A stretch of 64,000 nucleotides of DNA. Origin: Pelargonium tetragonum. Its lineage: Eukaryota > Streptophyta > Magnoliopsida > Geraniales > Geraniaceae. Position numbers and translations under genes: made by a program. The stretch covers positions 124,001 through 188,000 of the forward strand of contig JAYMTL010000018.1 of the NCBI GenBank assembly GCA_036897445.1. The letters run 5' to 3'. Below, one piece after another: positions 50,830-63,346 of this stretch (position 1 is its first letter; the number at the start of each line of letters is the position of its first letter). Under the pieces are notes generated by a model. The model did no database searches. It worked only from the letters and a program-made list of their open reading frames with translations, and was not told where the DNA came from.

Positions 50830-52660
50830 AGTTAAAGTGCTAAAGTTTTCGGAGGGTTTAAGTGAAAAAGCCCGCCCTTCAGGTCTTTTTTTGAAAAAGG
50901 GGGTCTCCTAAAAAAGGGAAATAGGTTCCTATACTAGAATCTTAGGTTCTCCGTTACTAGAAAACCCAAGGAATTCCTTATGGGATATTTTTACAATGTA
51001 ACAATCGACGAGAGCTATACCCTAACTATACACCCTACCCTAAGTAGCTGGCAACTGACTCTATGCTATAAAAAGAAAAGCACTTTTATCGCACAGATTG
51101 CATGCATTTCTGATTAAAATACATCTTAAGCCCTTGTAACTGTAGCTTATAAAAATTTTGAGTTATACTCCATTGTTAAAAAGATAAAGTTTATTTTATT
51201 CAAGGGATCCCGGCTCCTAAATAAAAACTCTCTACAGTTAACCCGAACTTGTCCAAAATAGACTAGAGAAATACTCTTGATTTTAGTTATTAAAAAGTTA
51301 AGGCTCAATTTTGCAACTTACTTTGCCATATAAAATCTAAATATATCTCTTATCTATCTTGGAAATGGAAAAGTATAAAGACGTCTTAGTACCCCCTCTG
51401 CATTTCTTTCCGGTATATAATATGCATAAAAGTTCTTAATTACCTTTATAAATTTGGTTTGTTCTTATGTTATGGGTTAGCTTACTTGAAATAAGTCGTA
51501 ATCTTTCTTAGTTTTCTAAGATTAAGGTAGAACAGAATTCTTATATATCTAATATAAGGGTATCCTTAAGAGATGCACAAAGAGTATAAGAGTTTGGTTA
51601 ACACTGGATTAGAAAGGAACTTTGGATGACTTTATATATCTTCTGGAATACCTTTTTGTTGAGTCAATTTCATTTCTTTGAATTGTAAAGATCTAGAAGG
51701 GATCTCGCTTAATGCGGGGTTTTTCATTTTAATACCTTAATATATTAATAAAGGGCCTCCTACACCTTAATCTTTGTTAAGGAAAGAATCAATATACTTT
51801 AACCCTAAAGGGTACACTCGTAGTTTTACACAAAAGGCAAACTTTTTAACCAGGTTTTATACTCGGCTAGCCGCTAAGGGTTCTTGCAAAAGCATGCGGA
51901 TATCAAAGTTTGATTTAGTTAAAACAATATAGAAGAGGGCGTAGAAAAGCTCTAGCTAATTTTAGGTCAAAGGATGTCATTTATACTAAAGCAACGCCCA
52001 AGTTCTTTTTTAGAATGTTCTTTATTCTAAGTTCGGCTACTAAAGCGCTTGTACATTTTAACTCTTTCTTTATACTCCCAATACCTAATGACTTGCTTTT
52101 GTGTAATTAAATTTCTGAGCCCTTTCCGTACTTAACTTATAAAGAAAATACCTGAGGAGCTCCCTTGAAAAAGTTCACTTAATAACCTTTCTAACTAAAC
52201 CAGAAAAGCGCGCATCTAATGAATTTTTCTATAAGCCTTCACTAAAACAGGTAGAACATGAAAAAAGGATATCCCTTGCCTTTTTCTATGCCTTGACAAA
52301 TCCTTTTTGACTCGGAATCCCTAGAGTTTAGTATCCATTTGTACGAGATTCCTTAGTTCCAGTTGTTTTGGGTTTACTTTAGACAAATTACCTGGCTGTA
52401 TTAAACTTTCGAGAGGTAAGAGGACTTAACTTTATATGATGCGAAACAGAACAGCATAGACACTCCTGAACCTTCTTTATATTTACTCCATTTTATTCGC
52501 TTTAATCTTGATAACTAGAACTAGAAAACCGGGCAAGAACACAGACAAGAGGAAAAAGCACTTTTCCCTGCCTCTGGAAATTCTAGCGTGAATAAGAAAT
52601 TGATTGAGTTCAAGTCCCAAAATACTCAATAAACACCCGCAAATCCCCTTTGTAAGATAT
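50830..52660. other. AT-rich background without genes
   Basis: The punctuation returns immediately (for example near 50900 and 51207) and no frame is open. I see nothing else in it. Confidence 0.6.
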
Positions 52661-52664
52661 TTTA

Positions 52665-53290
52665 GTTGTTGATTAGTTAGATATTGAATAGTATTATTGC
52701 TATAAGAGTAAGGCCCTAGAGAGGCTTGTAATAGTCCTTCTTACCGACCGGAACCCTAAGGTAAGGGGGCTTAGTAGTAATTGTAGATACACTGACTTAC
52801 TTACACTATATGATATGGAACACTAACTACTTCTTTTACTTTGTTTTCTTACCTGACTCTTCTTGGCCTTGACTTAGACTCGCCTTCTCACCCTGTTTGT
52901 TACTCTCTTCTCTATCTTAGTCTTATAATCTTAGGAGCTAGACCTTGATGGTTGTATCTTTAAGGGAGATACCTTTACTCTTCTTGTTGTTATGAGTCTT
53001 CTTCTCGTCCGTGTTCCCGAGACCTTTCTAGTTGTAGCTACCTTCCTAGTAGGCATTTGTATTGTACAGTAGTAAGTAGTATAGATAGATTTTGGAGTTA
53101 CAGTATATTTATTGAGATCTTTTAGATATAATGTAAATAGAATTTAACAGATTGTACGCTACTGTAAAGGTAAAGCCTTTTAGTTTGATGAATGTACAGT
53201 TACCTTAATAATCAACATCTACTTATTCTTAACTTGCTTTAGAACTAGAGCCTGCCCTACCCTTACTGTAACTTTAACACTGCTACTAAC
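52665..53290 (-). mobile_element. T/G-rich repeat island, minus-orientation hairpin family
   Basis: The minus strand of 52740-52900 aligns with 45910-46063: AAACAAAG, then GTGTTCC, then GTGTAAGTAAGT, then ACTACT, then the hairpin. The family hairpin sits at 52740-52765. TpG is retained and CpA low, the mirror image of the plus-orientation islands. No coding frame was found. Confidence 0.5.
52740..52765. repeat. Family hairpin: CTTACC...GGTAAG
   Basis: A six-base perfect stem (52740-52745 and 52760-52765) closes a loop containing GACCGGAAC. Relative to the copy at 30097-30121 the loop core is unchanged, but both stem strands differ together. Confidence 0.65.
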
Positions 53291-54092
53291 TAAGAAAAAG
53301 GGAAAAAGGGGTTCCTTATTATTTAGGAGAGAGTCTAGCTAAGATTATGGCACATAAGTATGAAGTTTTTAAAGTTAATGGGAGGGGTTCCGGGGAGTTT
53401 TCTTACTTTTCCAGACCTAGCTTTCGAAGTAAGGAAGTAAGTTTTAAATAAAGTAAGGAGTTGCTGTAAAGGGATAAGAAAACTCTAAAGCTAGAGGACC
53501 CTTGTTTCTAGTACAGAAGTAAAGTGTTGGCCTAGCCCAGTTTAACAAGTAGCTTTTCCTTAAGGTGGCTCCAAAGTCTAAATAAAGTTTTAAGAAAAGC
53601 CAATAGAAAGGGTTCCCTTTTTAACCAAAAGAACAAAGAGCGGAAGGTCTTATCCTTAATAGAACTCTAACTATTATTAATTAATAAATGCTATTGGAGT
53701 CAGATTATAACTATACAAAAAAGAAATGTAGACAATATGCCAGAGAGTGCAAAGAATAAAAAGACAAAAGTATAGCTACGGGTGCAGCTAAGGCAAGAGG
53801 ATACAGATAAGAAGAATGGATCCCTAAAAAATCCTAGTAACCCTAAAACCTGAGGTATCCTTTTTGAGGAGTAGTAAAGCCCAAAGGATACAGAGAACTG
53901 TTTATAAGAAGGCAGTTATGGCTAGGAAAGTTATAGGTTATAATTATAAGAAGAAAAAGCTCTAATATTATGAGTATGAAAGCGAGTATAGCTCTAGGTC
54001 TAGGTAAGAGTTACAGGTCTTAAGAAAGGTTTGACCCGGGAGAAAGCGTAGGAGGTTGGGGCTATAAGGTATCTAAGTTCTATCTGTAACTA

Positions 54093-54107
54093 TTAATTAC
54101 ATTACCT
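54093..54107 (-). repeat. 16-base dispersed word, copy 3 (15 of 16)
   Basis: TTAATTACATTACCT is preceded by A instead of C. It lies 178 bases from copy 4. Confidence 0.55.
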
Positions 54108-54270
54108 GTGTTACGGTCGGGTACAATTACCAAGACTTCTAGGGTTTCTTCTCCTCTCAGTGCTAGCTACGAGGAATAAAAGAGAAATCTCCCTTTTACC
54201 TGTAAGGCCTTTTTTATGTTGCTAATCGATTCACTCCCCTAACTGTACTACTTGCGATACCCGCAGCTGT

Positions 54271-54286
54271 CTTAATTACATTACCT
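54271..54286 (-). repeat. 16-base dispersed word, copy 4
   Basis: This is an exact copy. The minus strand continues as AAGACAGCTGCGGGTATCG. Confidence 0.6.
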
Positions 54287-54439
54287 GCCTTGATAACAGC
54301 TGAACTTGTTCCTATTGTACCACCCTGTTCCGTATTTTGAATACCAAGAGCCGTTTAAGAGCTCCTACCTAAATAATAGAGTACAAACTAAAGGTATCGA
54401 AGATAACCTATAGGCTCCCGCCTTATAACTCCCACATCT

Positions 54440-56490
54440 TCTTCCTTAGCCTTATTCTTATACACCTTCCTTTTAAAGGATACACTTAATCGGAGTTTAG
54501 GCTTCTGGTTTTGCTTGCCTAACCTAACTTCAAAATAGATTATAGGGGGCTTATCTGGTTAGAGAGTTTAATTTGTGGGGATAGTTCCATGAGGAAATAA
54601 GTGTTTTACTACCCTCTGGAATAAAAGTCTATAAAAAAGGGAGCGGTTGAGGGACACCCTTATTTAGGCAGAAGTCACGGGCATATTCCATTATACTACA
54701 ATATTCTAGGGAACAGGGTAAAGGCGCTCGCTTTAGGCCTGAAGGTGTGTATTAAGCAGAAGGAAAACTTTAGGGCAATCCCAGGTATGGGGTGAAATAA
54801 ACGCACTACTTTTAGCTTTAGTTCAGCAGTTATAAAAAGGGGTTTTTGTTAAGGGCTTCGCAGATCTATAAATATCGTGGCTAAGAAGGTTCGGACTGTC
54901 AAAACATAGAGTCCTAAAAGTGAGAATACCCTAGGTTTTCAAGCAAAATGATTTGAACTCGTGTATGTACCTATTTGAAAAGGAATGCATAAGTTAGAAG
55001 TTTAACCCATAAAGGGCGAATCGTAGTGACTCTCCTAGTTACTTATTAATTATACGAGTAGCTTCATCTGGATTTTATCGAATGAATTAGGAAAGCTCCT
55101 TGTAAATCCTGACTACGAAACCTGCCAGTTATACAAACTCTGAAGCATAGAATCTCTTGCATTTAGAAATAAAGTAAGATACTCGGAAGAAACTATAAGC
55201 GCTTGACGGAATGCCTAAAAAAGAATTTAACGAGACAATATCTAAGCCACATTGAGTAGGACCCACCTAAAAAACGGGGACTTTTAGAGCAGTTCTCTAA
55301 GTATAAAATGAATCCCGGCAAAAATGAGAAGTACTTAATAAAGGTTTTTATAGCAAGCTTGTAGAATTTTGCCTTATAGGAGCAAGAACCCAAAAATAAT
55401 GAATTTCGGACCTTTCCTTTTTATAAGAATTCATATTATACCAAAAGGAGTTGCTGTATGCCCTATCACAAGGGACTTCCTTATAGAGTTATAGTTATCC
55501 GTGAGCCCTAAAAAGCGGAATTCTCGAATTCCACGGAAAAGCCAGAAGATTTTATAGTAAGAACTCCCGTTTAATGCATAATATATTCATAAAGGCTCCT
55601 ACCCCTCTATTATAATATAAGGAACTAGAATAATTTATAGCTAAGCAGTTTTGCATTATTTCGTAAAATAGAGCACTAACGAGGAATGTCCAAATGTGCT
55701 CAAGTTCCCTACAATAGCCTTTAAAAAGTATAAAAACTTCCGGTAAAAAGGGATTGATTTTTGATCAAATTTCTGGGGAATCTCGATTTGTGGAAGAGGC
55801 TTCCAAAAAAAAAGGAAAAACTTCTCCTCAGAAAAAAGATATTAAAGACTTCCTTGAGACTGGATTTATAAAAGTCAAACCCGCAGATAGACAAAGTTTT
55901 ATAATAGAAAGCTTCACAGGATTACTAATACCTAGTGAGGTGAGAATAAAAATTGTAATTGCCTTTAACAAAAGTAGGAAGTTTAAGTTTAATGCCAAAA
56001 GCAAAATACCTAGGGATTCCTTGCTAGAGCCCCTTTTATTAGATCTATTCTAGCTTTAGCTTTTAGCAAAACACTTGTCTTCATCAAAAACGAAGAAATG
56101 AAATCCGCATTACCAACCAGCTTTTGCTTTGAGTAGAACACAAGCACCCAAAAGATCCGGAATATCTTCTGCATGCCCAAGAATCCCTGACTTAACTAAT
56201 CTGATCAAGGAATATCCATACCACTCTTGATCGAAACTCATTTTATCTGGTCATAAAAATTAAGGTATAAGTAGTCCAAAGGGAACGGGTAACTACAAAA
56301 AAAAGTACATTCCCCTTTGTTTAGAAACTGCCTAAGCTAAAACCAAAAAACCTCTATCTAATATAGGAGCTTCGTTGCTTTTGACTTGTAAATTTTCTTA
56401 AACAGGAATTGCAAGAATGTAGTACAGGAATTCTAAAAAGGGGACTAAAGCTTTGGGATAGAAGAACCCTTTTACAGGTTTGACAAGATA
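54440..56490. other. AT-rich background without a supported gene
   Basis: This is background with punctuation. A GGTAAAGGCGCTCGCTTTAG word at about 54717-54736 resembles the tRNA-like relic at 39631, but no B box follows. The 99-codon frame at 55754-56053 is the longest in the window. It starts at TTG, is K-rich and has no domain I recognise. I do not call it a gene. Confidence 0.5.
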
Positions 56491-56499
56491 AAAAATTGC

Positions 56500-56790
56500 A
56501 AGATAATTCTAGAGAGCAGGGGACGACAAGAGGGAATAATCCTTAACAACAGTAGGAACTACAATCACTAGAATACTAATTACTAAATATCTATATAAAA
56601 TAAGGAGTAAGAAATATAAGATTGATTATAGCTACAAATAATAAAAAAGCTACAGGCAACAATAAGGCAGGTCTTTCTTCTCATTCTCCTATAAGCTGCT
56701 CTTTTCTGATGGGTATCTTTCTTACCTCTTCTATCTTAAAGAGGTCTAGCTAGAAGTAAGTCATGAATAAAAAGCTGGGTGTTATAAATT
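56500..56790 (+). mobile_element. Small A/C-rich island
   Basis: CpA-rich, TpG-poor sequence contains an AGCTACAA word near 56628 and an ACAATAAGGCAGGT word near 56655, both found in other islands. There is no open frame. It is probably a short fragment of the same family as 45060-46680. Confidence 0.35.
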
Positions 56791-59077
56791 ATAAAGAATA
56801 ATTCTTTTCCAATCTAACTAAGTTTCTATCCTCCAAGAATAAGGAACAAGAAGATATACTTTTTTAGAGTGCCTAACCCTGGATTAAACTTCTAGGTAGT
56901 AGGTTTAACCCTTTTCTATCGAATCTTATTAGTCATTCTTTACATTTTTCTCAGCTTTTTTTGAAAAAGTTATACTAGATATTCTAGAGGAGCCCCTCTT
57001 TCTTAATTAAAAAGACCCATAGATACTCTCGTAGGTGGGTGTTTCTTTTGAGTAAGTGTTGCGTGGATACTTTTAGAAAGAAACCAGTTAATACGTGTAA
57101 ACAGGGGTCCGGGGTGGGGTGGATACGAGACTCTATTATTACTAAATATTAATGATTTAATTCTGAACTAAAACAAAAAGCAATGCCAGCTACTTCTGTT
57201 TTAAATTGAACTGCCTATTAAGACTCAATTTCTAACAAAGACAAGCAAGGTAATTAGGGGCTCCTATAAGTATTCTTTTAAAGCCTTTTATCCACAGCCT
57301 ATATCTTATAATTAAAATTTATTCTCGTTGTTATACTGAGGAGTCTGCGAGGGGTAATCCTAAAAAGAAAAGCGGGACTTAAGGAGCCTTGTTTAAAAAT
57401 TTAATATATATATACTTCTTTAGATTCCTTAGTCCAGAGCGAAATGCTATTAGATGAGTTGTTTTATACCCAAAAATTCTACCTATAAGAGTAAGGGATG
57501 ATTTTCCTAACCAAACTGAGACTTTAATCTTGAAAAACGTCTATTACTTATCCGCCAAGCAACTCCCTGTTGTGGGCATTACGCTGTAAATAGGATAAAT
57601 TTTTGTTAATAAGACTTTTTCGCGGATATCGCAAATTCCAGAGTTTCCTTTTTAATTAATCGATTCGCGCTTTCTGAAAAACCCAAAAATTTTTAAGGAT
57701 ACCCACAGCCAAATCTAAAATATAAATGGGCTTGTGCCCGGTTTCAGAGAAGGTGACAAGAGCTCACTTACAAAAACCTATCTACTAAGACAAATCCGGA
57801 GCTGTACAATTAATTAAAAAACCCTTTTTATGCCTTTATTTATTAGTTAGATCTGGAATTATAAACAGCTTAAAAAAGAAAACTAGGGGACTGCCCTTTT
57901 ATAGGTTATAAAAAAAGCCTGCTGATTTGAAAAGTTAACTTCTAAGAAAATTCCTAGAAGAAGTTCCCTATTATGAGTTAACCTTGCTTAACTTTTGCTT
58001 TATTTTACACAATTACAAGATTTAGAATGCCTTAGACTCGGCCCTTTTCATGCGTAATAGCGTGTTTTGACAACCCTTTCTTGTATGATTTTCCATTTCT
58101 TTCTTCAAATTTCTTAGTCTTTCCCAAGTAGCTAGAAGGTTTAGAGTCTTTTTTTAATAAGCCCAGTTTTCGTCTGTTAATCCGGAATTCCCGGGGTTCC
58201 CTATTAGGAATAAATCAAACTAGCTATAGCAATATACTTTTGCGGTGGTAGTATTAGGGTACTGAGGAAAGTGTTCTAGATATTGGTCGAATTTTTAGAG
58301 CCTTTACAGATTCTAATTATTGTAACCCCTTTTTAAAGCTTTGTCTACAAGAGAAATGCGACTATTATAGTAGATACTCGTGATAGGAACACTTGTCTAG
58401 AGTTAGCGGGGATTCCTTTCAATTTCTTTAACACAATTAGTACCAAACACTTTAAAATCGTATTCCTTCTTAAAGGTATGCCCCTTATTACACTTCACTC
58501 TTTTCCAGCAAATGCTTTCTATATCACAAGCTTTAAGAGACCTTTAAGTCTTTCAAACAAAAATGAAGCGCTATCTTGCTGTGAGCTAAAATGTTTTGTA
58601 ATATTTTATAAAGTCTCCTCTTTTAGGGATTGTGCCCGCTACAACGTTTAAAAAGTTACCCTTGTGTAGCTAGAAGTGACAGTGAAAGGTACGAATTCCC
58701 TATTCTTTTTATAAAAATACAACTAGATTTTTCACACCCACAAAATTCCTCAGACCCTTGTATATAATTAATTGCCCGTGCCTTAGATGTTTTCTGAGTA
58801 ACTAACTGGAGTCTTTTTCTATTTTAGTTATCCTAAAGGAACTTTTCTTAGCCATTCCTGTACTTAGAGATAGTTGCTAGAGGGATTCCCTTAAGATAAT
58901 CAAAATTTCTTGCTATGCCGGGGTATTCCTAAAAAGGCTATTTTCCTATAAAATTACCAAGACCTTGGTAAGTCCCAACTGAAGAGAAAATCTTTATATT
59001 ACGGAACCCCTTTTTGCTAAGTCTGATCTATAAATATAAAAGGAAATCCTACGAGGGTGTTATATTTCAGCAGCACA

Positions 59078-59093
59078 CTTAATTACATTACCT
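59078..59093 (-). repeat. 16-base dispersed word, copy 5
   Basis: This is an exact copy of CTTAATTACATTACCT, lying in background sequence with no island around it. Confidence 0.6.
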
Positions 59094-62000
59094 TGGCATG
59101 TTGTCTTATATAGATATCAATACACTTAGTTTCAAAGTTGTACAAAATTTTATTAGTCGACAAAATTAGACGGGTTCCTTTTAAAGAGATTAAGATATAT
59201 AAGGATCCTCGTGTTTACAGGTATTATATTAGTTCCATACAAAAGTTTACACCCGGTTCATTTACCAAAAAAGGAGCTTGACTTTCCTTAACTATAATTA
59301 TAAGGAGTCTTTTCTAAATCCGGTAAGTTCTCCGTCACTAGGATCCCCTTTGAATTTCAATCTTCGGCCTTCATTTCAATTGAGTGCTATTTACTTTTTC
59401 TACCCTGTTAGCTTAAAATCCCTTTGTTTGTATTGAAGGGATTTTACCTCTCTAGTTATTTTTCCTTTATTGTAATATAGAATATACCTTATTTTACGTA
59501 ATATCTTTCTTTTCCTTTAACTAAATTTTACCGTCTCCTTATTCTTCTCCGGGGTTACTAAAGTCCCTTGTTTGAGAGCATCTTCTATCAATGCGGGGGT
59601 ACTACAAATTAGGTATATCATTACATAAAAAACTTGAAATTCTCCATATAGCATATAGGTGAGGCGCTCATAAAAAAAGGGTTTCATTTAGATCCGGTTC
59701 TTTTCAGTTTAAAATAAAGTAAGGGGCTCCCTACTAGTTATATATCAGCTCGAACAGCTTAGTACTATAGCCATGTCATTAGTCTCTTTGATATAAGTAT
59801 AATAACTGTGTATCCGGAGTAATATAGCTAAAAAAGGGGAATTTAAAGAAATAAGGTATCCCTGAAAACTCCCAGACCTTTCAGAAAGATTCTGTTACCC
59901 AATAAGGGATCCTGAGGCCCGGTATAAGCTATAAAACCCTAAAAGCTTTCCTTTGGAAATACCCAACAACAACAAACTAAATCCCTAAACGAGTACTAAG
60001 TACTTATACAAAGAGCATAAAAAACTTTTTGCAGTTACTGCTCAATCCCTTAAGAATGTAAGGAGACGCGCAACTCCTCGAAAAAAGACTAGAGTATAAT
60101 ACGGCGCAGCTTGTACTGCCCACACAAGAAGGCTGCCCCTTTACTAATCCCAGGATACCTTGGAGAAAAGAGTCCCTGAATGATACCCTTTAATCTAAAT
60201 TTGATGTGTATAATATCTTAGCCTCGCGTATCTTCTAAATGTTCAGTTCAGATATTTTCCTTCCCGGGACTCTAGTATACTAGAAAACCCCTCCTCGATG
60301 ACATATTTGTGCATGTTAATTCTTTAATTCCATTGATCTACCCTTTTTGGTTTCTTAAGTGCTTTGGTACCACAATTCCAAAACGACCGAAATAAAGTTT
60401 TTTACCTCTTTTTACCTCGGTTTGTAAGTCAAAAAAAGGATATTCTATCAATAAGTAGGGTCCTGATAATAGGACTTCCCTTTCTCATAAGTTAAGCTTT
60501 AGTTAGGCGCAGAGGAAGTTTGAGTTTTTGCAAAAGGATACCTTATTTTTTAATGTAGTTAGCACAAAAACTTGAGAGACTTTTTAAAATTACTAGTAAA
60601 TTTGTGAAACCCTATAACCCTAAAAGTCCTTTTTTTCTTAATAAAAAAATCTTATACGGATACAGAGATATATGAAAAGTACTGCGCTTCAGCCCATTCA
60701 TTATAGACTTTTGTTTTTTCTACCCGACAACCCCTATAAAAAGCCTTGCTGATAGATAATATAGATAATTAGAATCCAGAGATATCTCATACTTTTTAGA
60801 GTTTCTACTTAATAAAATATCCCTTAATTCGTGACATTCCCAAGCTGAATCCCGTTACGCTAAATCGATGAAAGAATTCTTGGTCTAATCTCATCTCACT
60901 ATAGACTCTAATTCTATATCAAGTCAAAAGAACCCTTAATACACCTAAAAGAAAATTAGAGCAAAAGCTACCCGCCTCCCTTTTGTTTTTAATAGCAAAA
61001 ACTCCTCTTCTATTTTTTACTGTCAGAACCAGTAACCCCTCAGTAAGGACTTTTTGATTGCATTTTATATCGATTAGAGTTATTCTAGTTCTAGAAAATT
61101 TCAAAAGTAAAGCTCAAGCTATATTACTATTATGTATCAATATTTGAATTTGAGACAAGGGGAAGTTACCTCATTATACCGGGAACTCGCGGATACCCCT
61201 CAACAATAAAAAAGGGGTTTGTAAAGTCAATTCTGGTTTGAACTCTTGCAAATTTTAACTAAAAGGGTTTTTAGGAGTCTGCAATTATGAATTAAGTGAT
61301 TTCGTATTCTCTATTTGTTTGTATCAGATAAGAATACCCAAGAAAATCTACATTAACACAATTTTGATTTATAAACCATAGAAATCGAAATTTTAATAGA
61401 TGAAGCTTTTTTTTAAGTATTTCCGACAAGCGGCCCTCATATAGGAAAGGGTCCCGGCTTTTTACCCAGGACCCGTTTAAACAAATCGAGTAGAGAAGTA
61501 GGGGCTAAATTTTATTTAATCCCAAAGGAGACTGAAAGGACTTTCTCCGCAATCTTGAGTGGGTTTCAAAATCTATTTCAAGTATAAAGCTTTGCTCTTT
61601 TTCCAACGCCGGTAAAGGTGTATCCTTATATACCCACTATCTATTTTGAGTTTTGGGTTAATCAACGTAGTGATGTACTTTTCCTCAATTCTAAAAGCCC
61701 CTGTTATAAGTTTCTATCGACAAAAGTTTTGATAATATAAAGGAATGCCGCATAGCTAAGAATATACTTTGACTTTCATTTTTGGATATAAACTAGACTA
61801 CCCTATCACTAAATAATTAGTGAAACTCTTTTAAGACTCTAATCTAATAAGGGTATTTATTTATAGTAGCCATATATTGGATAGATAGAGGCCCTTAAAA
61901 AAGGATGAAGGACTTCTCTTCGCAAAAGTACAGCGGTTACAGGTTACGCGGAAGCCTTACGAGTCGAATATCAAATTAATTGCTAGAGGGACTTTTTAAT

Positions 62001-62334
62001 GAGTAATTTAGGTGTCAAGCTCGTAGGGTAAACCCTTAATCCTTAATTTAAATTACTAAAAATCTTTTGACAAAAAGTTTAGTGAGGTAAGCTGCCATAT
62101 AAAAAACTTCAGCGTAGCCAATTTGACCAATTCCTATACCCCATAAATTTAAAAGAACCCGAGAGACATGCATTAGAGAAGCGCCTGCAATTTGGAAAAC
62201 AACAGCTTTTTTTCTACAGAGTATAACTGCTCAGAAAGACTTTGCGGGTCTACTATGGAAGTGTAGTACTCTCCTGATTATAGTTGTTTCATAAAAATAT
62301 AAGTAGTTTAAAAGAAGGGCGTAGGATAATATTC

Positions 62335-62417
62335 CCTTTATCTACCAAAGCACAAAAATGAAAGAGCCAAGGAAAACTACTCAACTAGAGTTGCCTTTAT
62401 CTACCAAAGTACAAAAA
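62335..62417 (+). repeat. Direct repeat pair, 59-base period
   Basis: 62335-62358 and 62394-62417 agree at 23 of 24 positions (both contain TTTATCTACCAAAG). The one difference is CA in the first copy and TA in the second. The 35 bases between are not repeated. Confidence 0.8.
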
Positions 62418-63311
62418 ATTAGGAATTTCTTTATATTATTGTAACTCTAGCCTGCTCTACTTACTTTTTTTTCAAGAAGCTCCTTGGCGAGACTATTATA
62501 AAGGGGGTAATAAAAGGACTTCTACGGATGCTGTGTACTACGTATAAGAGAACACGTAAAATCATACCTTACAGTATTTCCTAAAAAAAGGATTTCCTAC
62601 AAGAGTTTCTCAACCTTGGGGAGAATAAAAAAGAGTATATAAGCGTAACCCTCTGGAATAGAAAACATAAGAACACAATTATCTTACAGCAACTCCCAAA
62701 AGCCTCTTTTTCTGTTTGAAGTAATAGAGAAATCCACTCTTTAGGCCATTAGTATATTTATATTTAACGAGTTTAGGGCCCTTATTTTTTGTTTAACTCA
62801 ATCTCCAAATTAGTTAATTATTCTTTATTTTATTCTAAAAAAGGAGTAAGAGTTACTACCTTGAATAGCCAAGATTCGCGTGTAGAAGAAAAATGTCCTT
62901 AACCTGGGTCTCTCTTGCTTTTTGTCACTAAATTCATTAGACTCTCTGTAACCAGCAAGGGATCTCACTCTTGTAACTAGCACTGAAAATTAACAAAGAA
63001 ATTTCAAGTATAAACCTTATCGAGCTAAAATATAGGATAACTGGAAGTGCAATAAATTAAGTGGTCAATCCTACAAGTTTCCTATTCTATGAGAAATCCC
63101 GCTTAATTTCCAATTTCTGAGAGGGTTCTAACGTAGAAAACGCATTTAGCCTTTTGTACTTTTAATCTTGAAAAGCAAGGTCTTTACTTGTATGAGATTT
63201 AGAAGTTAACCCGGCCCACTTCTTACCAACACATTCAATTTTATCCCAAACGCCTCCCTTATTAATTGTAATCTACTGATCCCAAACAAAAAGCCCCTAT
63301 AACCAAAAACA

Positions 63312-63346
63312 GGAATATGAAAATAGAATCTTTATATTCATATTCC
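63312..63346. repeat. Small perfect hairpin
   Basis: GGAATATGAA (63312-63321) is the exact reverse complement of TTCATATTCC (63337-63346), around a 15-base loop. No T run or gene adjoins it to suggest a terminator. Confidence 0.55.

Larger units (their letters stand above)
53650..54430. mobile_element. Purine-rich repeat island with two 16-base words
   Basis: From 53650 to 54080 the + strand is purine-rich (AAGAAG, GGTCTAGGTAAG runs), resembling 12700-12960. The 16-base word lies at 54271-54286 and a 15-base version at 54093-54107. GGTATCGAAGATAA is at 54393-54406. On the minus strand GGAACAAG followed by AAGGCAGGTA (about 54315 back to 54280) loosely parallels 31196-31225, suggesting that part of the DWNKKAHKAG element lies here on the minus strand. 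No intact frame exists. Confidence 0.45.

Noticed and set aside
55754-56053. Longest open frame in the window (99 codons, + strand, K-rich).
   Set aside because: TTG start, no ribosome-binding or intron context to judge by, no domain I know, and a frame of this length is expected by chance in 64 kb at this stop density.
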